A stretch of DNA of 15,909 nt from CAZCTC01 sp964501335. GTDB taxonomy: Bacteria; Chloroflexota; Anaerolineae; B4-G1; SLSP01. The stretch is taken from assembly GCA_964501335.1 (NCBI GenBank), contig CAZCTC010000117.1, positions 1 through 15,909 on the forward strand, written 5' to 3'. Below the pieces are notes generated by a model. The model saw only the letters and a program-made list of their open reading frames with translations, had not been told where the DNA came from and ran no database searches. The first letter of the stretch is position 1. Each line of letters starts with the position of its first letter. Below, piece by piece: positions 1 to 5,600 of this stretch. A program made the position numbers and the translations under genes.

Positions 1-54
1 TTTCTGAAGCCCGCGAAAACATAAACAAAAAAACTTTCTCTCGCCATCCAGCGC
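1..54. repeat. Truncated copy A of the ATGTTTTCGCGGGC hairpin family
   Basis: The window begins in the loop side of a hairpin. Bases 6-21 (GAAGCCCGCGAAAACA) match the right arm of the complete copies at 3263-3298 and 5557-5594. Similarity to the 3263 copy continues beyond the hairpin through an A-rich stretch to a shared CCATCCAGCGC (44-54 here, 3319-3329 there), so that pair forms a longer repeat. The left arm lies outside the window. Confidence 0.7.
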
Positions 55-103
55 GTCGTATCTGACCGGGCAAGGACTATTTGCGGGACGTTACAGGGTC
101 GGC

Positions 104-158
104 CTATTTTCAGGACAGAAGGCCATGCCGGGGCCGGCATCCCGAAAGATGAAAATAG
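104..158. repeat. TTTTCAGGAC dyad element, copy 1
   Basis: A perfect 9 bp inverted repeat (CTATTTTCA at 104-112, TGAAAATAG at 150-158) encloses a second perfect dyad (ATGCCGG at 125-131, CCGGCAT at 134-140). A related element lies at 15711-15760: over TTTTCAGGACRGAAGGCCATGC the two differ at one position, and both end in CCCGAARGATGAAAATAGA. The nested structure suggests a dispersed intergenic element that can fold as DNA or RNA. Confidence 0.65.
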
Positions 159-213
159 ACGATTCGTCAGGATTGGGTACCCACAAGGGGTACCCCTACG
201 GGAGACGTTTTCC

Positions 214-238
214 GGGTAGGGGCGAGGTTTCCTCGCCC
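214..238. repeat. GGGTAGGGGCGA hairpin
   Basis: An 8 bp perfect stem GGGCGAGG (220-227) / CCTCGCCC (231-238) with a TTT loop is preceded by GGGTA. The 12-mer GGGTAGGGGCGA recurs at 362-373. Hairpins with a GTAGGGGCG core are, to my knowledge, common dispersed repeats in several bacterial phyla; function unknown. Confidence 0.55.
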
Positions 239-325
239 GATGCAGGTATCCATGTATTGATTCCGAAGGTAATTACCCGGTGGGGGATGCTTTTCCGTTG
301 GGGAAGATTGATTTTGGAATGGGCC

Positions 326-346
326 GGGCGGGGTAACCCCGCCCCT
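326..346. repeat. GGGCGGGGTAACCCCGCCC palindrome
   Basis: A 19-base palindrome (326-344), 9 bp on each side of a central A, ends in CCTA. It is the inverse of the GTAGGGGCG core found at 217-224 and 365-372, so it belongs to the same family of short hairpins. It has no T-run and is not obviously a terminator. Confidence 0.55.
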
Positions 347-414
347 ACCTTGGCGGCATTTGGGTAGGGGCGACCCGATGTGGCCGCCCTCGGGGAGATT
401 TTTGCACGGCCCGG

Positions 415-457
415 CTATTTTCAGGACAGAATCGCCTGTCGGGGGCGGACCCGCGAT
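415..457. repeat. TTTTCAGGAC element, degenerate copy 2
   Basis: CTATTTTCAGGACAGAA (415-431) is identical to 104-120. The rest has diverged, but a 5 bp stem ATCGC (431-435) / GCGAT (453-457) keeps a foldable shape. It ends 15 bases before the ribosome binding site of the gene at 482, so it lies in that gene's presumed leader. Confidence 0.45.
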
Positions 458-481
458 AGAATACAACCAGTTGGAGGATTT

Positions 482-739
482 ATGGGGATTCATTTTCGCA
501 AACCACGTGTTGTGATCAGTCCGCGAGGCCTCCGTATCATTCCCCCTTCGATTCGGATCGGCGGTCGGGGGGCCGGCATCAACGTCAGCACGACCGGCGT
601 GAGCGCCAGCGCCAGCGGCCCCGGCGTGACCGTGACTACTGGAAAAGCGCGTTGGGGCAAACCCGGCTGCGGTTGCGGCACGGCTATGCTGGCATTGATG
701 GCTCTGTTGGGATTGTCGCTGGCGGTTCGGTTGCGATGA
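482..739 (+). CDS. Small DUF4236-like protein with C-terminal membrane segment
   Basis: This encodes 85 residues. I chose ATG 482 because GGAGG (473-477) lies 4 nt upstream; an in-frame extension back to 380 has no such site and runs through repeat DNA. Residues 1-55 (MGIHFRKP...RGAGINVSTTGVSASASGPG) resemble the short FRFRK...GVSxSxGxxG proteins grouped as DUF4236, whose role is unknown. Residues 61-67 are a small Gly/Cys-rich linker (PGCGCGT) and 68-83 form a hydrophobic helix, so it is probably anchored in the membrane by its C-terminus. The last 56 bases overlap the convergent hydrolase gene. The family match is by eye and moderate. That it is a real gene is supported by the ribosome binding site and the membrane tail. 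Confidence 0.6.
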   Translation: MGIHFRKPRVVISPRGLRIIPPSIRIGGRGAGINVSTTGVSASASGPGVTVTTGKARWGKPGCGCGTAMLALMALLGLSLAVRLR

Positions 740-1493
740 TTTTCAGATAGGCGCTGAGGGCGTGAGCCAGGGCCAGGCCCAGCTGGCGACCGGTGGGGGT
801 GAGTCGGTTATCGCCCTGTAAGGTCCGGCGAAAGTGCGGCCGGGCTTCCAGATGGAAGGCGGCAATGCCATGATGGCCCGCCTCGATCAGGGAGGGCGTG
901 TTGAGCGCGGGCAGTTCCAACCGACCGGGGGTGACCATCCCGTCGGGAGTGATGATCAAGGCCTGTCCGTTCCCCGGATGGATTTGCACGGCCAGCGCGT
1001 GTCGGCGGCCGAGGGCATAATTGAGCAGCGTCCCCAGGCAGAGCGGATCGCCCCGTTCATTTTTGCCGGAGGTGAGTTCCAACTCGTGTCGGCGATTTTC
1101 TCCTGCGCCGTGGATCTCCAGGAGGATTTGAGCGGGTATCTCCGAAAAGAGACTCGCCCAGTAGGGGCTTTCGGCGGTTTTATTGGGATCGTGATCGGTG
1201 GCGCGGGCTGCAATGACCAGTTTGCAGGGGATGGCCCGTCTTTTCAGGGCGGAAAAGGTCACCAGTGCCGGCAGCGCGGCACATTCATCGGCCTCGCGTA
1301 ACGATTTGAGGGCGCTGTCCGGCGTTCCCGAGGCGGCCTGGTGAGGTACCCCGATGACGACGGCATAGGGTGAGGTGCCGTAGGCAATTTCAATCAGGCA
1401 ATCCGGCCCTTCCAGTAAGAGTTGCAGCCGCGGATCTACTTCCGTTCCGGACCACAATTCCTCAGTATATGTAATTCTTTGCATTTTAAACAT
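684..1493 (-). CDS. N-formylglutamate amidohydrolase-like hydrolase
   Basis: This is a 269-residue, apparently cytosolic protein; AAAAAGGAG precedes the ATG by 6 nt. The motif pattern resembles N-formylglutamate amidohydrolase (FGase) family zinc hydrolases: VIGVPHQA with His51, an acidic pair Asp69-Glu70, RATDHDPNK (about 98-105), then ILLEIHGAG with Glu126 and His128, followed by a second His (136) in RRHELELTSG. A later HLEARPHF (214-221) could supply the arginine/glutamate seen near the end of such enzymes. True FGases release formate from N-formylglutamate in histidine breakdown, but no hut gene is present, so the substrate is open. His51, the acidic pair and His128 are my guess at the metal site. 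It is divergent from the amidohydrolase at 1594 (start codons 100 bp apart) and its end overlaps the DUF4236-like gene. Confidence 0.65.
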   Translation of the reverse strand: MFKMQRITYTEELWSGTEVDPRLQLLLEGPDCLIEIAYGTSPYAVVIGVPHQAASGTPDSALKSLREADECAALPALVTFSALKRRAIPCKLVIAARATDHDPNKTAESPYWASLFSEIPAQILLEIHGAGENRRHELELTSGKNERGDPLCLGTLLNYALGRRHALAVQIHPGNGQALIITPDGMVTPGRLELPALNTPSLIEAGHHGIAAFHLEARPHFRRTLQGDNRLTPTGRQLGLALAHALSAYLKIIATEPPATIPTEPSMPA

Positions 1494-1581
1494 AACCGGC
1501 TCCTTTTTCTACCTGTGCGCTCGGCCTGGAAAACAAGAGAAAGAAATGCGCATTTTTCAGGTCGAAAATTTCATTTTTCCC

Positions 1582-1587
1582 GGAGGG
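1582..1587 (+). promoter_or_regulatory. Ribosome binding site fixing the amidohydrolase start
   Basis: GGAGGG lies 6 nt before ATG 1594. The frame stays open to an upstream ATG at 1546, but that one has no purine-rich site at the right distance. Confidence 0.7.
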
Positions 1588-1593
1588 TGCCTC

Positions 1594-3168
1594 ATGTCCA
1601 TCACAGTTTTGCATCACGCTCGTATCTACACCGGCGATCCTCGCATGCCCTGGACTTCGGCGCTGGCCATCGATAACGGCTGGATTGTGGCCTGGGGGGA
1701 TGCGGCTTTGTCCTGGTTGACGGCTCCAGGGGCAACGGCAGAGGATCTGTCCGGTGCCTTGATTTTACCCGGTTTTACCGATGCGCATATTCACTTTACC
1801 TGGTATGCCCTCTCCCGGCAGGAACTGGATCTCTGGGAAGCCGACCGCGAGGAATTTCTGAGCCGTCTGAAAGCCGCCGCGGCTCAGGTGCCGCCGGGGC
1901 AATGGTTGAAAGGCCGGGGATGGGATCAGAATCACTGGCCTGACCGGGCCTTTCCTACCGCTGCTTTGCTCGACAGCGTGACGGGCGATCGGCCCGCAAT
2001 GTTGATCGCCAAGAGCGCCCATGCCTTGGTGGCGAATTCTGCCGCTCTCCGTCTGGCCGGTGTGACGGCCGACACGCCCGATCCCGTCCATGGCCGGATC
2101 GGCCGGGATGCAGACGGTCAACCCAACGGTCTCTTTTTTGAAAATGCCATGGAGTTGATTTTTGCGGTGATCCCCGAGCCGACGTCCGAGGCGGTGCGGG
2201 CCGCTTTGCTCGAGGCCCAGCCTGAATTGCTGGCCGCCGGCCTGACCGGTATCCACGATATGGACGGCGCCCCGGCTTTTGCTGCTTATCAGTCGTTGTG
2301 GGACGAAGGCCGGCTCGATGTGCGGATTGTCTCTTATCTGCGGTGGGAATCGTTGGATGGAGCCCTGGCGGCGGGATTGCGTGCGGGGTTCGGCAATGAA
2401 CGGCTCTGTTTTGGGGGCTTGAAGCTCTTTGCCGACGGTGCTCTGGGCGCCCGGACGGGAGCGATGTTGGAACCTTATGAAGGCGAGCCTGAAAATTACG
2501 GGGTGCCCACACTCGAACCGGCGCAGCTGGAAGAGATTGCCCGGCGGGCAGCGGCCGGCGGCATTCCGTTGGCGGTTCATGCCATCGGCGACCGTGCCAA
2601 TCGGATGGTGTTGGATGTGTTGGAGCAGGTGCCGGCCCCGGTTGGGACCCGTCATCGGATCGAGCATGTGCAGCTCATCACGCCGGAAGATCTGCCCCGG
2701 TTGGCGCGGGCCGGCATTGTGGCTTCGATGCAACCGATCCATGCCACCCACGATATCGCGATGGCGGAGCGCTATTGGGGGAAACGGGTAAGCGGGGCCT
2801 ATGCCTGGCGTTCTGTGCAGCAGACGGGGGCGGTGCTGGCTTTTGGATCGGATTGTCCTATCGAGCCCTTTGCGCCGTTGTTGGGGCTCTATGCAGCGGT
2901 GACGCGCCGGCACGAAAACGGCGCGCCGGGGCCGGAGGGCTGGCGGCCCGAGCAACGCCTTTCCTTAGAAGAAGCGATTCAGGCTTATACCTGGGGGGCT
3001 GCCTATGCAGTAAGCCGGGAGCGGCAACTGGGGAGGCTGGCGCCGGGGTACCGGGCCGATCTGGTCCGGCTGGATCGGGATATCTTTGCCCTACCGTCTG
3101 AAGCCCTGTTGGAGACTCGCGTCCTGGCGACCATGGTCGACGGAGAGTGGAAGTACCGCACTCTCTGA
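1594..3168 (+). CDS. YtcJ/NfdA-type amidohydrolase (amidohydrolase 3 family)
   Basis: This 524-residue metal-dependent hydrolase has a TIM-barrel core and no signal peptide. In order I see the N-terminal beta-sandwich strand region, PGFTDAHIHF with the metal-binding HIH (65-67), SAHALVANSAAL (141-152), GLTGIHDMD (216-224), KLFADGALGARTGAML (277-292, with Lys277 possibly metal-bridging), AVHAIGDRANRMVLD (327-341, His329), HRIEHVQL (354-361, His357), and FGSDCPIEP (417-425, Asp420). It ends in the GYRADLVRLDRDIF strand typical of the superfamily. Length and motif order fit the family that includes YtcJ and N-substituted formamide deformylase. The substrate cannot be read from the sequence; cleavage of an N-formyl, amide or similar bond is inference. 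All expected metal ligands are present. Confidence 0.9.
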   Translation: MSITVLHHARIYTGDPRMPWTSALAIDNGWIVAWGDAALSWLTAPGATAEDLSGALILPGFTDAHIHFTWYALSRQELDLWEADREEFLSRLKAAAAQVPPGQWLKGRGWDQNHWPDRAFPTAALLDSVTGDRPAMLIAKSAHALVANSAALRLAGVTADTPDPVHGRIGRDADGQPNGLFFENAMELIFAVIPEPTSEAVRAALLEAQPELLAAGLTGIHDMDGAPAFAAYQSLWDEGRLDVRIVSYLRWESLDGALAAGLRAGFGNERLCFGGLKLFADGALGARTGAMLEPYEGEPENYGVPTLEPAQLEEIARRAAAGGIPLAVHAIGDRANRMVLDVLEQVPAPVGTRHRIEHVQLITPEDLPRLARAGIVASMQPIHATHDIAMAERYWGKRVSGAYAWRSVQQTGAVLAFGSDCPIEPFAPLLGLYAAVTRRHENGAPGPEGWRPEQRLSLEEAIQAYTWGAAYAVSRERQLGRLAPGYRADLVRLDRDIFALPSEALLETRVLATMVDGEWKYRTL

Positions 3169-3255
3169 ACCTCTCCGAAAAGGGCTGTACTGCATAATTT
3201 ACTCAGATTTCACCGCAAAGGCGCTGATCGAAGATATCGCAGATAGAATGCAGAG

Positions 3256-3298
3256 AAAAAACATGTTTTCGCGGGCTTTCAGAAGCCCGCGAAAACAT
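3256..3298 (-). terminator. Intrinsic terminator of sodB; hairpin repeat copy B
   Basis: A perfect 16 bp stem (3263-3278 / 3283-3298) has loop TCAG. Read on the minus strand it is followed by G and six T (A-run 3256-3261), a classic terminator lying 67 bases past the sodB stop. The 197 bp around it (3169-3365) holds no gene. A weak AT-rich stretch (about 3209-3255, TTTCACCGCAAAGGCGC) precedes it. Confidence 0.8.
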
Positions 3299-3365
3299 AA
3301 ACAAAAAACTCTCTTCCCCCATCCAGCGCCGGGGTTGTATTTATCGCGGTAGCAACTTGAATTAT

Positions 3366-3944
3366 TTAAGCAAATTGTTTCTCGACGAATTCCCAATTGA
3401 TCATCTGCCAGAAAGCCTCGACATACTTGGCCCGGGCATTGCGATAATCAATGTAATAAGCATGTTCCCAAACATCGCAGGTGAGGATTGCCCGCCGATT
3501 GTCCTTGATCGGTGTCCCGGCATTGCTGGTCGTATCCAGGGTCAATGATCCGTCGGGATTCTTGATCAACCAGGCCCAGCCGGAGCCGAAGAGGGTCACT
3601 GCGGCATTGGTGAATTTTTCTTTGAACTGGTCGAAGGAGCCGAACTGTTTGCTGATGGCCGCTTCCAGCTCGCTCTTGGGCATTCCGCCGCCCTGAGGTT
3701 TCAGACAGTTCCAGTAAAAGGTGTGGTTCCAGACCTGGGCCGCGTTATTGAAAACGCCGCCGGAGCTTTTTTGAATAATTTCTTCCAGGCTCAGAGCTTC
3801 ATATTCTGTGCCGGCGATCAGTTTGTTGAGATTGGTCACATAGGTGGCGTGATGTTTGCCGTAGTGATATTCCAGCGTCTCTTTCGAGAGATAAGGGGTC
3901 AGAGCCTCCAGGGCGTAAGGCAGCTCGGGTAATTTATGTTCCAT
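3366..3944 (-). CDS. sodB: Superoxide dismutase, iron type
   Basis: The 192 residues match the usual length of bacterial Fe-SOD. The enzyme converts superoxide to oxygen and hydrogen peroxide in the cytoplasm. Metal ligands are His27 (EYHYGKHHATYV), His74 (QVWNHTFYW), Asp157 and His161 (DVWEHAYY). Gln70 in NNAAQVWNHTFYW is the second-shell glutamine position typical of iron rather than manganese enzymes, whose equivalent glutamine comes from later in the chain. There is no signal peptide. I chose the ATG at 3944 because AAGGAG (3958-3953) is 8 nt upstream; a longer frame from 4016 would begin inside the predicted -10 box. The gene follows the serpin on the same strand after 129 bp but has its own promoter and terminator, so it is probably a single-gene unit. 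Confidence 0.95.
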   Translation of the reverse strand: MEHKLPELPYALEALTPYLSKETLEYHYGKHHATYVTNLNKLIAGTEYEALSLEEIIQKSSGGVFNNAAQVWNHTFYWNCLKPQGGGMPKSELEAAISKQFGSFDQFKEKFTNAAVTLFGSGWAWLIKNPDGSLTLDTTSNAGTPIKDNRRAILTCDVWEHAYYIDYRNARAKYVEAFWQMINWEFVEKQFA

Positions 3945-4014
3945 TCTACATTCTCCTTGTACGAAAGATCGGCTACATGGATTAAAAATAGATTCAGGCT
4001 TTGGTGCCTGCCAC

Positions 4015-4043
4015 ATCTTAGCATAGGGTCCATTTCTTGTCCA
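4015..4043 (-). promoter_or_regulatory. sigma70-like promoter of sodB
   Basis: On the minus strand a -35 box TGGACA (4043-4038) is followed by a 17 bp spacer and an extended -10, TGC-TAAGAT (-10 hexamer 4020-4015). The predicted start, near 4008, falls within a small hairpin CAGGC-N6-GCCTG (3995-4010), leaving a leader of about 64 nt. This is consensus matching by eye; start not measured. Confidence 0.6.
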
Positions 4044-4073
4044 GTATCTTAAATTTAAAAATAAAAAACAGAT

Positions 4074-5474
4074 TTATTGACCCGGGTCGAGTACCCGTCC
4101 CATAAAAAGGACTTCTCCCGTGCGCGTGTCGCGAATCAAATAGATGAAAGGCCGATCGACCTTCAACTCAACCGGCTGTTTGGGCGAGGGCGCCATACCC
4201 TTATTCATAATCACCGCGGTGGCGGCGGCGGCTTCGGTCCCTTTTTCATCCACATCCACAAACGATTTGTGAACGATCCGGCTGATAAAGAGGCCGGGCG
4301 CTCCGGTCATCCCCGAAAAGTCGGCCGAGGAACCCATCGCTTCTCCCATCCCCATTTTTCCCAGCGTCTCCGTCAGATCGAAATCGCTTTCATTGTGGAA
4401 GCGCGGCATGGAAAGCAGGACTTTCTCGTAGACCATGCCGTTCAGTACATTGGTAAGCTGTTCTGCCGTCAGCCCCTGTTCAAAAGTGGTGAACTGGCCT
4501 TCATCGGGAACCAGCAGGGTCAGGACGGCATTCCCGCCCTGATAGGGCAGTTCTACGGCCTGATAATTGACGTCGCGGCTGTAGTTTACCTCTTGAGCTT
4601 CGACCCATTTCATCAAAGGGACATTGACCTGGCTTTGGTCCAGCCGGGTGAAGGGCGCGTCGGCCGTGGCCTGTTCGTTAAAAGGATAGAGCCAGCCGCC
4701 TTTGAAATAGATAGCGTTGACCAGCACCAATCGGGTATCCGGAGTGACGGCGCCCTGCGGGACCAGGTTCTGGATCCGTTCTTTGGTCTGGTTGCTGACC
4801 CATTGGTTGATGGCCTGGCGGGCCGGTTCGGTCTCGTGGACGTAATCGACCAGCTGCAATCCCGCGCCGTAGTTCTGCGCCAGCAGATCGAGGAATTCGG
4901 CGCGGAAGGTCTCGTCATATTGGGCCCAGAGGGAATTGGCGGTATGGAGTTCCAGCGGTTGTTCTTCGGGGTAGGCCTGTCCCGGTTGCAGGGTCAGATC
5001 CAAGGCATTGAAAGCCGGGTGCAGCTGTTCGGCCGGCAGGGTGAAGTGCAGCGTTTGAGCCATATCCGTAGCGGTTTTTCCCCGGGCTCCGGCATAGGTC
5101 ATGGCGAGCGCGATGGAGATGCTGTGGGGGGAGAAAAAGAGGTTTTCCTTCGTTTCCGTCAGTTTGTGGTAGAGGTCGATGGCAAAGGCGCTGTTGCCGG
5201 CTGTGAGTGCCCGGATATCTGCTTCGGGGGCGTTCGGCGCCATGATCCGCGCGGCGCTGGATTGGGCGACTTTCACGCCCGGAAAAGGGGGGGGAGTCGC
5301 GTCGGCGGTGGTTGGCGTCAGGGGGGGGATGGTAGCCGCCGGTTGGGCGGTCGCGGTGTTGTTGTCAGTTGGAAGTTGGGTGGGGATCGCGGTTGGGATT
5401 GGGGTGGCGCAGCTGTTGAGCAGGATCAGGGCAAGCAGCGGGAAAATCAGCCGATGGCTAAAAATTAGTTTCAT
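4074..5474 (-). CDS. Serpin-family protease inhibitor lipoprotein
   Basis: 466 residues. Residues 1-22 form a lipoprotein signal (hydrophobic FPLLALILLNSC, Cys22 the lipidation site). A Thr/Pro/Ala-rich tether (23-66) leads to a complete serpin domain (about 90-464): NLFFSPHSISIALAMTYAGARG (111-132), LVNAIYFKGGWLYPF (251-265), VLLSMPRFHNESDFDL (352-367), a reactive loop with hinge EKGTEAAAATAVIMNKGM (410-427), and the serpin signature DRPFIYLIRD (440-449). The small-residue hinge is what inhibitory serpins need to insert the loop after cleavage. Counting 17 residues from Glu410 puts P1-P1' at Gly426-Met427, with Lys425 next door. It is likely held on the outer face of the membrane as protection against proteases. 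AGGAGA precedes the ATG (5474). Confidence 0.93.
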   Translation of the reverse strand: MKLIFSHRLIFPLLALILLNSCATPIPTAIPTQLPTDNNTATAQPAATIPPLTPTTADATPPPFPGVKVAQSSAARIMAPNAPEADIRALTAGNSAFAIDLYHKLTETKENLFFSPHSISIALAMTYAGARGKTATDMAQTLHFTLPAEQLHPAFNALDLTLQPGQAYPEEQPLELHTANSLWAQYDETFRAEFLDLLAQNYGAGLQLVDYVHETEPARQAINQWVSNQTKERIQNLVPQGAVTPDTRLVLVNAIYFKGGWLYPFNEQATADAPFTRLDQSQVNVPLMKWVEAQEVNYSRDVNYQAVELPYQGGNAVLTLLVPDEGQFTTFEQGLTAEQLTNVLNGMVYEKVLLSMPRFHNESDFDLTETLGKMGMGEAMGSSADFSGMTGAPGLFISRIVHKSFVDVDEKGTEAAAATAVIMNKGMAPSPKQPVELKVDRPFIYLIRDTRTGEVLFMGRVLDPGQ

Positions 5475-5550
5475 GGGTTATCTCCTATCGAGGTATAGCG
5501 TTATAACGAAATTAAGAGGGGGAAGGTTCCTGCGCGGAAAATGCGAAAGG

Positions 5551-5594
5551 AAAAACTATGTTTTCGCGGGCTTTCTTAAGCCCGCGAAAACATA
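5551..5594 (-). terminator. Terminator of the CHASE4 kinase gene; hairpin repeat copy C
   Basis: A perfect 17 bp stem (TATGTTTTCGCGGGCTT 5557-5573 / 5578-5594) has loop TCTT. Read on the minus strand it is followed by G and five T (A-run 5551-5555). It begins 6 bases after the kinase stop codon and separates that gene from the serpin. Between it and the serpin start there is a 10 bp palindrome, CGTTATAACG (5499-5508), that contains a weak -10-like TATAAC on the serpin strand; no good -35 accompanies it. Confidence 0.78.
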
Positions 5595-5600
5595 AACAAA

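Larger units (their letters stand above)
1..481. other. Gene-free, repeat-rich intergenic region
   Basis: I find no convincing gene here. Open frames on both strands lack a ribosome binding site and are built from inverted repeats, so they translate into Gly/Pro/Arg-rich nonsense. The stretch contains the right half of a terminator-like hairpin (1-18), two copies of a TTTTCAGGAC element (104-158 and 415-457), two abutting GGTACC palindromes (GGGTACCC at 175-182, GGGGTACCCC at 187-196) and several hairpins with a GTAGGGGCG core (214-238, 326-346, 362-373). The last 10 bases hold the ribosome binding site of the small gene that follows. Confidence 0.75.

Noticed and set aside
1..481. CRISPR array or tRNA in the repeat-rich left end
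   Set aside because: Repeats are unevenly spaced, of several kinds and internally palindromic, with no regular spacers. No cloverleaf with T-loop consensus is visible.
125..493. Overlapping open frames on both strands in the left intergenic region
   Set aside because: They have no ribosome binding sites and are made of hairpin repeats; the plus frame starts exactly inside a dyad element.
3945..4016. N-terminal extension of the superoxide dismutase to 4016
   Set aside because: It would start inside the predicted -10 box. The standard Fe-SOD length and a good ribosome binding site fit the start at 3944.
4077..5468. Long plus-strand open frame of 463 codons opposite the serpin gene
   Set aside because: It is an antisense shadow: the minus strand encodes a complete serpin with signal peptide and ribosome binding site, while this frame is His/Gly/Arg-rich with no family pattern.
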